This document shows positions 42,944 to 51,100 of a DNA stretch of 64,000 nucleotides, one piece after another. The notes beneath the pieces are model-generated. The model saw only the letters and a list, made by a program, of their open reading frames with translations. It did not search any database and was not told the origin of the DNA. Numbering within the stretch: position 1 is the first letter of the stretch; each line of letters begins with the position of its first letter. The translations under genes and the position numbers were made by a program. The stretch is taken from positions 1-64,000 of the forward strand of contig JBCCTU010000010.1 in the NCBI GenBank assembly GCA_039198065.1, given 5' to 3'. Source of the stretch: CALHVX01 sp039198065 (GTDB lineage Bacteria > Pseudomonadota > Gammaproteobacteria > Pseudomonadales > Azotimanducaceae).

Positions 42944-43863
42944 ACACCGGCGACGATTCCGGCAGCGATCTTCCCAAGGCTGCCCCGCTAGTCTGGGCGC
43001 CGCGGGCCGAGCTTGCCGCCTTACGCGGTCGTGCCGAAGCGCTGGCCAGCGTTCGGTCGTTCTTTGCCGAACGCGACGTGCTCGAGGTGTCCACGCCGGT
43101 GCTTGGGCGCTACACGGTCACCGATCCTCAGGTTGAAGCCATTGAGGTTCCGGGCTACGGCTTTCTGCAGACCTCACCGGAAGCCGGCCTCAAGCGCCTC
43201 CTCGCCGCCGGTATTCCGAGTCTCTACCAGCTCGGTCCAGCCTTTCGCGCCGATGAACGGGGGCGACTGCATTCCCCGGAGTTCACGCTCCTCGAGTGGT
43301 ACCGGCTGGGCTTCGACTCGGCAGCGCTTCGGGATGAGGTAGCCGCCCTCGTCGACCGGTTGCTGGGCCCGGCGCCCTACGCGGTGATGCCCGTTGACGA
43401 GCTGTTGGATCGCGGTCGTTCGGCGCTCCGTTCCCAACAACTGTCGCCCGCTGCCGCCGCTGATGAGGATCTGGTTCTGCTGACCGGCATCGAGTCGCTG
43501 ACCGAGGCGCGAGTCTTCGTCGTTGATTTTCCGGCCGAGCAGGCCGCTATGGCACGGCTTAAGGCGGACGACCCGCGCTACGCCGATCGGTTCGAACTGA
43601 TCATCAATGGTGTCGAAATTGCCAACGGCTACGCCGAAGCCGAAAACGCCGATGAGTTGCGCCAGCGTTTTGCCGAGGATCGGCGAGCACGCGCCGCACT
43701 TGGGCGCCCTGATCGCGAGCCCGATCCTTATCTGCTGGCGGCCATGGACGCAGGCTTGCCGGACTGTGCGGGTGTGGCACTGGGCGTCGATCGGCTGTTG
43801 ATGCTGGCGCTCGACCTAAAGCGAATCGACGGCATTCAGGCGCTCAGTCTCGATCCCCGATGA
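42940..43863 (+). CDS. epmA: EF-P beta-lysylation ligase EpmA (GenX/PoxA)
   Basis: A class II lysyl-tRNA synthetase paralogue that attaches beta-lysine to EF-P K34. Motif 2 is FRADERGRLHSPEFTLLEWYR split across about residues 104-125; motif 3 is GVALGVDRLLML near the end. The first ATG/GTG/TTG is GTG 43078, inside the conserved ERDVLEVSTPVL; the frame is open upstream and encodes APRAELAALRGRAEALASV..FFAERD, the expected N-terminus. I therefore start it at CTG 42940, which overlaps the efp stop (CTGA) and gives 307 aa. Its end overlaps psd by 20 bases. EpmB and EpmC are not in the window. Confidence 0.88.
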   Translation: MNTGDDSGSDLPKAAPLVWAPRAELAALRGRAEALASVRSFFAERDVLEVSTPVLGRYTVTDPQVEAIEVPGYGFLQTSPEAGLKRLLAAGIPSLYQLGPAFRADERGRLHSPEFTLLEWYRLGFDSAALRDEVAALVDRLLGPAPYAVMPVDELLDRGRSALRSQQLSPAAAADEDLVLLTGIESLTEARVFVVDFPAEQAAMARLKADDPRYADRFELIINGVEIANGYAEAENADELRQRFAEDRRARAALGRPDREPDPYLLAAMDAGLPDCAGVALGVDRLLMLALDLKRIDGIQALSLDPR

Positions 43864-44791
43864 ACGCGCCGACCCGTACGCGCCTGCCCGGTTCGGCGTC
43901 GCTGCCCCAATCGACGTAGCCTGGTCCGGTCCCGAGGATCACCGTCGATCCGAGCAGAAAGCGCCCGACTTCAGCGCCTCGTTCGAAGGCTTGTGAATAG
44001 TCGTGGACCGACCGTTCGCGGTACGGCGATCGCGGGCCTGGGAACACCGTCTCGATGGCGCCGACGATCAGGGCGCCGACCAGCACCATGAACAGCGGGC
44101 CGCGTTCCGTATCGAACTCGAGGGCAAGCCGTTCGTTGCGGCAAAAGAGGTTGGCGATGCCGGCCTCGGTGCGTCCGTTAACAGAAAACAGCGTGCCCGG
44201 GATGGCCGTTGCGCGCGTAAGCACACCAGGGAGCGGGACGTGGATGCGGTGGTAGTCGCTCGGTGCGAGATAAAGTGTGGCGAAGCGACCGCCTTCGTAC
44301 TGAGCCGCGTCCGCGGCTCTGTCTGTATTTGCGTCTGCGCCGGTTAGTTCGGTGAGTGAATAGCGGCGCCCCTTGGCCTGAAACAGCGTGCCCTGTTCAA
44401 TCGCGCCGATCTGACTGATGCGTGCATCGACCGGCGAGACCAGCTGCTGCTCCGTGCCGGCGAGCGGGCGCACACCTCGCGCCAGAGCACGGGTAAAGAA
44501 CGCGTTGAAACTGGTGAAGGCTTCGAAGTCGGTACATTCCGCCTCGTTGAGGTGGATGTCGTAGGCGTGAGCGAAGGCGCGGATCAACCGTCGCTTCAGC
44601 CACGGGCGCTGGCTTGCAGCGGCGCGTCCGGTCAGCCGCGTCAGAGCGTAGCGCGGCAGCAGGTGTTGCAGGGTAACAAAGAAGTCCACGGCTCTCTCGG
44701 TCAGTGGCCGGTGCCGGCGCAGTTCAAGTACGCGGTCCGGTTTCAAGGGGTAGGGTTGGGTCGTTGCCCCACTCGGACCAGGAACCGGCAT
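43844..44791 (-). CDS. psd: Phosphatidylserine decarboxylase
   Basis: Makes phosphatidylethanolamine at the inner membrane. 315 aa proenzyme; the self-cleavage and pyruvoyl site LGST is present in GRFLLGSTVILG, and the substrate segment APSDYHRIHVPLPG is clear. The N-terminal part has a longer leader (MPVPGPSGATTQPYPLKPDR) and begins inside the rhodanese 3' end (44724), so the two are translationally linked. An alternative later start cannot be excluded. Confidence 0.94.
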   Translation of the reverse strand: MPVPGPSGATTQPYPLKPDRVLELRRHRPLTERAVDFFVTLQHLLPRYALTRLTGRAAASQRPWLKRRLIRAFAHAYDIHLNEAECTDFEAFTSFNAFFTRALARGVRPLAGTEQQLVSPVDARISQIGAIEQGTLFQAKGRRYSLTELTGADANTDRAADAAQYEGGRFATLYLAPSDYHRIHVPLPGVLTRATAIPGTLFSVNGRTEAGIANLFCRNERLALEFDTERGPLFMVLVGALIVGAIETVFPGPRSPYRERSVHDYSQAFERGAEVGRFLLGSTVILGTGPGYVDWGSDAEPGRRVRVGAFIGDRD

Positions 44792-45572
44792 AGGCGCGAA
44801 TGCCCTCAGCGCCCAGCAGGCGACCGGTCAGGTAGGCGAGCGACGAGCGGTGATGGGTCTGGCAGTGCGCGATCACCGGAGCGCCGAGATCGATGCCGGC
44901 GCCGTTGATTCGTGCCGCCAGATCTTCCGGCAGCTGGTAGTCGCGTGCAGGGTCCATGAGTTCGAGCCAGTCCAGGTGCTTCGCCCCCGGTATTCGCCCG
45001 GCTCGTGCCGATGCGGAGCGTTGTCCGAGGTGCTCCTCGAGGGAGCGCGCGTCCCAGATCTGAGCCGATCCAGTGGTGCAGGCGGTGAGCACCTCGTCGC
45101 GGGTCGCGAGCGGCCGCGGATCAAGGGTGCCAGTCCAGGCGCTCGGTGCCGCCGCGACGGGTGAACCCTGTTCCAGTGGCAGGCCCGCGTTAGCCCAGGC
45201 GATCAGACCGCCGTCCAGGAAGGCCCAGTTGCGCTGGCCCAGGCAGTCGAGGGTCCATAGAAAACGACCGGCCCAGCCACCGCCTTCGTCATCGAGGGCG
45301 ATCACCCGTCGTCCCGGTTCGTAGCCCAAGCGCTGCACCAGTGCCTGCAGGCGCGGCAGCTCCGGCAGCAACCCGGGCGCCGGCGGTCCGCCGTGCATGA
45401 GCTCCCGCGGGTCGACCCACTGCGCGCCGGGCAGGTGCATGGCCTCGAACCGTTCTCCGCTGGTGACTTGAACGATCAGCCAAGGGTCGGCGTCCGCCTC
45501 GCGGCGCAGTTCGTCGTGGAACGCGCGCACGGACCAGGCGGTGACGGAATCGGTCATGGGGTACTCGGACAT
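44724..45572 (-). CDS. rhdA: Rhodanese (thiosulfate sulfurtransferase), RhdA type
   Basis: Tandem rhodanese protein of 282 aa (ATG 45572; ATG 45557 also possible). The catalytic C237 lies in HCQTHHRSS, the loop characteristic of Azotobacter/Pseudomonas RhdA. The N-terminal domain lacks the cysteine, as usual. It transfers sulfane sulfur from thiosulfate to thiophilic acceptors. Lies upstream of psd on the same strand (overlap 68 bases) and divergent from orn, again as in Pseudomonas. Confidence 0.9.
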   Translation of the reverse strand: MSEYPMTDSVTAWSVRAFHDELRREADADPWLIVQVTSGERFEAMHLPGAQWVDPRELMHGGPPAPGLLPELPRLQALVQRLGYEPGRRVIALDDEGGGWAGRFLWTLDCLGQRNWAFLDGGLIAWANAGLPLEQGSPVAAAPSAWTGTLDPRPLATRDEVLTACTTGSAQIWDARSLEEHLGQRSASARAGRIPGAKHLDWLELMDPARDYQLPEDLAARINGAGIDLGAPVIAHCQTHHRSSLAYLTGRLLGAEGIRAYAGSWSEWGNDPTLPLETGPRT

Positions 45573-45677
45573 TCTCGCCGGACAGGGACGTGCGAGTCTA
45601 CGGAAGCGGCCGCGGTCGCGCGACGGCCGAGTTGCGCGGCTATGCTTGAAGTCGAACCGTGACTGGAAACCGCCCCT

Positions 45678-46250
45678 ATGTCTGATGAGCAGCCTGCACA
45701 CGAGTCGGCCCGGGCCGAACGCCTGGTTTGGATCGATCTCGAGATGACCGGGCTCGATCCGGAGCAGGATCGAATCATCGAGATCGCGACACTGGTTACC
45801 GATGGCCAGCTAAACCTCATCGCCGAGGGTCCGGTACTTGCGGTGCATCAATCCGATGAGCTGCTGAACGGCATGGACGAGTGGAACACGCGCACCCACG
45901 GCGCCTCGGGATTGACGGAGCGGGTGCGGCAGTCGCCGATCTCGGAGACCGAGGCCCAAGCGCAGACGCTCGCCTTTGTTGCCGAGCACGTCGATGAACG
46001 CCGTGCACCGCTCTGCGGCAACAGCGTCTGGCAGGACCGGCGCTTCCTGGCCCGCTACATGCCAACGCTCGAAGCCTATCTCCACTACCGGCTCATCGAC
46101 GTATCAACGGTAAAGGAGCTCGCGCGCCGTTGGCGTCCGGATCTCTTGAGTGGGTTCAAGAAGCAGGGTGCACACACGGCGCTTGCCGACATCCGCGAAT
46201 CGGTTGCTGAACTCGCCTACTACCGCAGCTGTTTCATTCGGCTCGACTAG
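45678..46250 (+). CDS. orn: Oligoribonuclease
   Basis: Hydrolyses 2-5 nt RNAs and pGpG, the last step of c-di-GMP turnover. 190 aa with DEDDh residues visible: WIDLEMTGLD, GNSVWQDRRFLARYM, and H/D in HTALADIRES. Gives a functional link with the FimX-type c-di-GMP receptor nearby. Convergent with queG. Confidence 0.96.
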   Translation: MSDEQPAHESARAERLVWIDLEMTGLDPEQDRIIEIATLVTDGQLNLIAEGPVLAVHQSDELLNGMDEWNTRTHGASGLTERVRQSPISETEAQAQTLAFVAEHVDERRAPLCGNSVWQDRRFLARYMPTLEAYLHYRLIDVSTVKELARRWRPDLLSGFKKQGAHTALADIRESVAELAYYRSCFIRLD

Positions 46251-46270
46251 CGCCCAGCTTCGAGTCCTGG

Positions 46271-46312
46271 GCCCTGAGCCCCAGGCCCTGAGCCCCAGGC
46301 CCTGAGCCCCAG
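46271..46312. repeat. 14-bp tandem repeat, three perfect copies
   Basis: GCCCTGAGCCCCAG at 46271, 46285 and 46299, between the convergent ends of orn and queG, with flanking CCTGGG that could pair with the repeated CCCAG/CCCAGG. May form alternative hairpins acting as a bidirectional transcription end. Confidence 0.8.
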
Positions 46313-46314
46313 AC

Positions 46315-47478
46315 TCAAGCCAGCGTGCGCGACCGCTGCTGCATGAGGGCCCAGCGCAGGTGCTCGACTAACAGTGTGGTGGCATCGCTTGCGGGCTCCT
46401 GTTCGAGCGCGTCAAGCCGCGCCTCAAGCGCCGCTTGAATGGTCTCGCTCGACGGTGCGTTGCCCAGTGCGACCGCCAGGTTGCGTTGCCATTGGGTAAA
46501 GCTTATGCGCCGCAGGGCACTACCCGCGCTGTAGTTCAGCCAGTCTTCCTCGCTCAACGCGAACAGCTCAAGCAGTGCTGGGGCGCGCAGATCAATGGCC
46601 CGCCACCGGCGCGGTTCGAAATCGGCTTCTGCCGTGGTCGGTGCGTCCCGGTTCCAGGGGCAGTACAGCTGGCAGTCGTCGCAGCCGAAGATGCGATTGC
46701 CCAGCCGCGATCGGAGCGCTTCCGGTATCGCACCGCGGTGTTCGATGGTCAGGTAGCTCACGCAGCGGCGCGCGTCGAGGACGCCGGGTTCGACGATCGC
46801 GTCCGTCGGGCACACGGTCATGCACGCGCGGCAGTTGCCGCAGTCGTTCTCGATTGGTGCGTCGGTCACCGGAAGCGGCAGGTTGGTGAACAGCTCTCCG
46901 AGGAAGAACCAGGAGCCGGCATCGCGGTGCAGCAACAGTGTGTGTTTGCCGATCCAGCCGAGTCCCGCCTGTGCTGCCCAGGGCCGCTCGAGGACCGGTG
47001 CTGAGTCGGCGAAGGCGCGGTAGCGCACGTCGATAGCCTGAGCGGCATCGTTGAGCCTTTCGCCGAGGCGCGTCAGCCGTTTGCGCAACACCTTGTGGTA
47101 GTCGCGCCCGAGGGCGTAGCGGGCAATGTAGCCCTGGGTCGGTTCCGCGAGCGTCGTGAGCGGCGCATCGTTGGCGCTCAGATAGCTCATGCGGACGGAG
47201 ATCACCCGAACCGTGCCCGGCACCAGCGCTGCGGGATCGAGGCGTTTGTCGAGGTTGCGCTCGAGGTAGCTCATCGAACCGTGAAAGCCCCGCGCCAGCC
47301 AGGCCCGCAGCTCAGCCTCGTGCGTGTGGTCGGCGAGATCGACGGCGCTGACACCGACGCCGTCGAAGCCGAGCTCGGTGGCCCAGCGATCGAGATCAAT
47401 CGCCGCGAGCTCTGCCGTCGCCGTTAGCCTGGGCCAGGGCTCGGCGGTCCGTTCGGATTCGGGGGTGGCATTCGGCAC
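46315..47478 (-). CDS. queG: Epoxyqueuosine reductase
   Basis: Cobalamin and iron-sulfur enzyme finishing queuosine in tRNA. 387 aa from GTG 47478 (the open frame to 47613 is longer than the family). Two 4Fe-4S clusters: CGNCRACMTVCPTDAI and CDDCQLYCPWN, with the conserved RYALGRDYHKVLRKRL and QAGLGWIGKHT segments. C-terminal LVEHLRWAL helix typical. Divergent from nnr by about 107 bases. Confidence 0.93.
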   Translation of the reverse strand: MPNATPESERTAEPWPRLTATAELAAIDLDRWATELGFDGVGVSAVDLADHTHEAELRAWLARGFHGSMSYLERNLDKRLDPAALVPGTVRVISVRMSYLSANDAPLTTLAEPTQGYIARYALGRDYHKVLRKRLTRLGERLNDAAQAIDVRYRAFADSAPVLERPWAAQAGLGWIGKHTLLLHRDAGSWFFLGELFTNLPLPVTDAPIENDCGNCRACMTVCPTDAIVEPGVLDARRCVSYLTIEHRGAIPEALRSRLGNRIFGCDDCQLYCPWNRDAPTTAEADFEPRRWRAIDLRAPALLELFALSEEDWLNYSAGSALRRISFTQWQRNLAVALGNAPSSETIQAALEARLDALEQEPASDATTLLVEHLRWALMQQRSRTLA

Positions 47479-47585
47479 ATGGAGCCCTGGCTCGCAAGAG
47501 GCTTCGGGGCGAAGCAGTCGCCCGGACGAGGTCAGTATACTGGTGCGATGACGGTAACCGAGCCTTCCCAGGCCCCCAAGGCCGA

Positions 47586-49253
47586 ATGAACGCTGTGCCT
47601 CTAGCTCGGCCATCGACCGCGCGACGTGTGTACCTTGGCCGTGAGTGCGCGGCGCTCGATGCCGCGGCGGCAGACGCTGGCCTCGATTCTCTGGAACTCA
47701 TGACCCGGGCCGGAGAGCGGGCCTTTGATGCGATCCTGCAGCGCGTCCCGGACGCCCGGCGGTTGGTGCTGTGCGCCGGTACGGGCAACAACGCCGGCGA
47801 TGGCTACGTGATTGCGACCCGTGCCCGCCAGCAGGGCCTGGCCGTGCAGGTACTGCAGATTGACGATCGCACGCTGGCGGGAGCGGCGGGCTACTGGCAG
47901 CAAGCGGCAACAGAGGCCGGCTGCACGCGGGTTGCCGTCGGTGCGACCACGGCCATTGATCCTGCCGTAGCGGATGCCTTGGCGGCCGCGGATGTGATCG
48001 TCGATGCACTGTTGGGGATTGGCTTAACCACGGCTCCGCGGCCAGCGACGGCGGCGCTCATCGATGCGGTCAACGCGGCTGAGACGTTCGTCGTAGCCCT
48101 TGATGTGCCCAGCGGTCTTAACGCCGACGCCACCGGCGCACCGGGTGCTGCGATTCGTGCCGATCTGACGCTGTCGTTTCTGGCGCCGAAGCTTGCGTTG
48201 ATGAGCGGGGTAGGCGCGGCGCTGGCCGGTGAGTGCCAGGACATTGAGCTCGGACTGCCGAGTGCTGTGTTCAACGATCCTAAAATCCCAGGCGTACCGG
48301 TGGTGGATTCGCAGACGGCGCGCTGGCCGGCGCCGCAGCGGGACGATTACAAACACCGGCGCGGCCACGTGGTTGTCGTTGGCGGCGATCACGGCATGCG
48401 CGGTGCCGTGCTGCTGTCGGCTGAGGCGGCGTTGCGGTGCGGAGCCGGCCTGGTAAGTGTGGTGACCCGCGGCGCCGGTGTTCCCGGGATACTGGCGCGG
48501 CGTCCCGAACTGATGGTCCGAGACGCCGCCGACTGGCCCGCAGTGCTGGATCTGCTGGCGAAAGCGGACGCGCTGGTTCTGGGTCCTGGTCTCGGCACCG
48601 GCGCCTGGGGGCGGGAGCTCTTTGCTGCAACCCTGGCGGCGCGCCAGCCTCACGCCGCGCTGGTGCTCGACGCCGACGCGCTGACGCTGCTGGCAGAAAC
48701 GGGTGCCTGGCTCGCCGGGCCCGCGGTCCTGACGCCGCACGGTGCGGAAGCCGCGCGACTGCTCGGCGGTTCGATCGCGGAAATCGAAGCAGATCGCTTA
48801 ACAAGCGTACGAACGCTTGCCCGCCGCTACGGCGCAACGGCACTGCTCAAGGGCCCGGGCACGCTGGTTGCCGATGCCGATGCCGATGCCGATGCCGATG
48901 CCGATGCCGATGCCGATGCCGATGCCGAAACCGACGGCACCTGGCTCGTAGTGGCAGGCAATCCGGGCATGGCGACAGCGGGCATGGGTGACGTGCTCGC
49001 GGGCATGCTCGGCGCTCGTCTCGCCCTTACCGTGCGCAGTGGCGGGGGTGTACGTAGTGCAGAGCATGTGCGCGCGGCGTCGGCGGTCGTCGTCGCCGAA
49101 GTTGCTGCACTGCACGGCACAGCCGGGGATACGGCTGCGGCTGCGGTCGGTGAGCTGTCGCTAACCGCCGGAGATCTGCTTGCCGCTCTGCCGGCGGTGC
49201 TCGGGCCCCGGTTGCGACCGATCCGCGCGTCAATCCAGGCCACCGGCGCATGA
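47586..49253 (+). CDS. nnr: Bifunctional NAD(P)H-hydrate repair enzyme
   Basis: Epimerises and dehydrates damaged NAD(P)H hydrates. 555 aa: epimerase domain (about 1-225; LCAGTGNNAGDGYV) and ADP/ATP-dependent dehydratase, ribokinase-like (about 235-550; VVVGGDHGMRGAVLLSAEAALRCG, NPGMATAGMGDVLAGMLG). An Ala-Asp repeat (429-448) encoded by nine GCCGAT hexamers interrupts the domain right before the NPGMATAGMGD nucleotide site. The last bases overlap tsaE (ATGA). Confidence 0.93.
   Translation: MNAVPLARPSTARRVYLGRECAALDAAAADAGLDSLELMTRAGERAFDAILQRVPDARRLVLCAGTGNNAGDGYVIATRARQQGLAVQVLQIDDRTLAGAAGYWQQAATEAGCTRVAVGATTAIDPAVADALAAADVIVDALLGIGLTTAPRPATAALIDAVNAAETFVVALDVPSGLNADATGAPGAAIRADLTLSFLAPKLALMSGVGAALAGECQDIELGLPSAVFNDPKIPGVPVVDSQTARWPAPQRDDYKHRRGHVVVVGGDHGMRGAVLLSAEAALRCGAGLVSVVTRGAGVPGILARRPELMVRDAADWPAVLDLLAKADALVLGPGLGTGAWGRELFAATLAARQPHAALVLDADALTLLAETGAWLAGPAVLTPHGAEAARLLGGSIAEIEADRLTSVRTLARRYGATALLKGPGTLVADADADADADADADADADAETDGTWLVVAGNPGMATAGMGDVLAGMLGARLALTVRSGGGVRSAEHVRAASAVVVAEVAALHGTAGDTAAAAVGELSLTAGDLLAALPAVLGPRLRPIRASIQATGA
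48870..48923 (+). repeat. Hexanucleotide microsatellite (GCCGAT)9 in nnr
   Basis: Nine perfect GCCGAT units followed by GCCGAA, encoding nine Ala-Asp pairs then Ala-Glu in frame. Length changes keep the frame, so they would tune loop length rather than switch the gene off. Confidence 0.95.
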
Positions 49254-49702
49254 CGTCGTCAGGAACCCCGCCTAAGCTGGAGCTCGGTCGCGGGGCGTCG
49301 ATCGGCGCGCCGTCGGAGACGCATCTCATCGAACTCGGCCGCCAGCTCAGTGACCGGGTGGCCGTCGGTGACATCATCCGACTCAACGGGCCCCTCGGTG
49401 CGGGTAAGACCACGCTGGTTCGAGGCTTGCTGTGGGGGCTGGGTCATGAAGGCGCGGTTAAGTCACCGACCTACACGCTGCTCGAGCCCTACGACCTGCC
49501 CTGGGGGCTTGTGTATCATTTCGATCTCTACCGCATCGCCGATCCCGACGAGCTCGATCTCATCGGCTTTGCAGAACTGACGGATGGACGTGCGTTGTGC
49601 CTGATCGAGTGGCCGGAGCGAGGCGGACATTACGTGCCCGAAACAGGATTGCGGATTGATCTCGACGTGGAAGGCAGCGGTCGACACCTGCGGATCAGCT
49701 GA
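49250..49702 (+). CDS. tsaE: tRNA threonylcarbamoyladenosine biosynthesis ATPase TsaE
   Basis: ATPase required with TsaB/D for t6A37 in tRNA. 150 aa with P-loop GPLGAGKTTLVRG, KSPTYTLLEPYD and YHFDLYRIADPDELDLIG. Small basic N-terminal extension (about 20 residues). Overlaps nnr upstream; amiB/C frame begins inside or at its stop. Confidence 0.94.
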   Translation: MTSSGTPPKLELGRGASIGAPSETHLIELGRQLSDRVAVGDIIRLNGPLGAGKTTLVRGLLWGLGHEGAVKSPTYTLLEPYDLPWGLVYHFDLYRIADPDELDLIGFAELTDGRALCLIEWPERGGHYVPETGLRIDLDVEGSGRHLRIS

Positions 49703-51086
49703 CCTGAGCCCCAACCGGGGTCGGCGGCGCTCGTCGACGCCGTGGTTTGGCCGCTGGTTTCGCCGCTGGTGTCTCTATTGGGTCGGGGCTGCACTCTTTG
49801 GGCTGGGGCTTCCTGCGGCGCTGCACGCAGCCGTGGTCGAACGGGTCCGCATCCATGAGGCGCCGGACCATACGCGCGTCGTGCTCGATGTCAGCGCCCC
49901 GATGGATTTCAAGGTGCTGACGCTCAAAAACCCCCATCGCGTCGCCGTCGACATCAGCAACGCAACGCTCGGCTCGGCGTTCAATCGTTCCGTTGCTGCC
50001 GGGCGTACGCGCGTCAAGCGGCTGCGATCGAGTCCACGCGGCGACGGTCAGCGATTGGTGCTCGACGTTAGTGGGCCGCTGATGCCCATCGCCTTTGCGC
50101 TCACTCCGGTACCGCCCTACGGTCATCGGCTGGTCATCGACCTGTTCGGCCCCGAGGGTGCAACGAGGGCGCAGCGCAAACCCCCACCACCGAAAGCCAC
50201 CGGATCGCGCGACGTGCTGGTCATGATCGATGCCGGGCACGGCGGTGAAGATCCCGGGGCCTTAGGTCCCAACGGCATCGTTGAGAAAGACGTTGTCATG
50301 GCGATCGCGCAAGAGCTCGCCACGCGGCTGAAGAAGCGTCGCGGCTTTACCGCGGAGCTGGTTCGTGGCGGCGATTACTACATCGGCCTGCTGGAACGCA
50401 TGCGGCACGCGCGGGATCGGCGGGCCGATCTCTTCATATCTATACACGCCGATGCCTTCAAACAGCCGCAGGTGCACGGCGCGTCTGTCTACACCCTGTC
50501 GCGCAAAGGGGCGTCGAGCGAGGCCGCTCGTTGGCTTGCGGAGAAGGAAAATCGTGCCGACCTCATCGGTGGCATCGGCTCCGTCGATCTGGCGGAGTTC
50601 GACGACACGCTCCAGGGTGTGCTTCTTGACATGTCGACGCACGCAAACCTCGCGCTCAGCAACGAGGCCGGGCGCGAGGTGCTGAAGGAACTCGACGGCG
50701 TTGTGAAGCTCCACAAAACTAACGTTGAGCACGCGAACTTCATGGTTCTGCGGTCGCCGGACGTACCGTCGATGCTGATCGAGACCGGCTTCATTTCGAA
50801 TCCCGCCGAGGCGCGCAAGCTGTCTACCCGCAGTTATCAGCGGAGCCTTGCTGCGGCCATTGAAACGGCCATTGGCCGTTACTTCCGCGAGTCCCCTCCG
50901 CCGGGTACCTGGCTCGCGCAGCACGCAGAGGCTGCACCGCGCCAGCACACCATCCGTCGCGGCGATACGCTGTCGGAGCTGGCCGTGCGCTATGGCGTTG
51001 CGGCCCAGGACATCAAAGACGCGAACGGACTGGCATCGGATGCCATTCGCATTGGCCAAACGCTGATCATTCCCATTGGCAGCTGA
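49656..51086 (+). CDS. amiB: N-acetylmuramoyl-L-alanine amidase with AMIN and LysM domains
   Basis: Periplasmic peptidoglycan amidase that splits septa, activated in the family by LysM/EnvC-type factors. Up to 476 aa: twin-arginine-like signal (NRGRRRSSTPWFGRWFRR then WVGAALFGLGLP), AMIN domain (about 60-170), zinc Amidase_3 domain (about 190-415: MIDAGHGGEDPGA, SIHADAF, IETGFISN) and LysM (about 430-476; HTIRRGDTLSELAVRYGV). The only early ATG/GTG/TTG is TTG 49656 inside tsaE; CTG 49704, two bases after the tsaE stop, gives a more normal signal peptide. AmiB versus AmiC cannot be told apart by name alone. Confidence 0.9.
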   Translation: MISTWKAAVDTCGSADLSPNRGRRRSSTPWFGRWFRRWCLYWVGAALFGLGLPAALHAAVVERVRIHEAPDHTRVVLDVSAPMDFKVLTLKNPHRVAVDISNATLGSAFNRSVAAGRTRVKRLRSSPRGDGQRLVLDVSGPLMPIAFALTPVPPYGHRLVIDLFGPEGATRAQRKPPPPKATGSRDVLVMIDAGHGGEDPGALGPNGIVEKDVVMAIAQELATRLKKRRGFTAELVRGGDYYIGLLERMRHARDRRADLFISIHADAFKQPQVHGASVYTLSRKGASSEAARWLAEKENRADLIGGIGSVDLAEFDDTLQGVLLDMSTHANLALSNEAGREVLKELDGVVKLHKTNVEHANFMVLRSPDVPSMLIETGFISNPAEARKLSTRSYQRSLAAAIETAIGRYFRESPPPGTWLAQHAEAAPRQHTIRRGDTLSELAVRYGVAAQDIKDANGLASDAIRIGQTLIIPIGS

Positions 51087-51100
51087 GCGCGGTCCGCACC

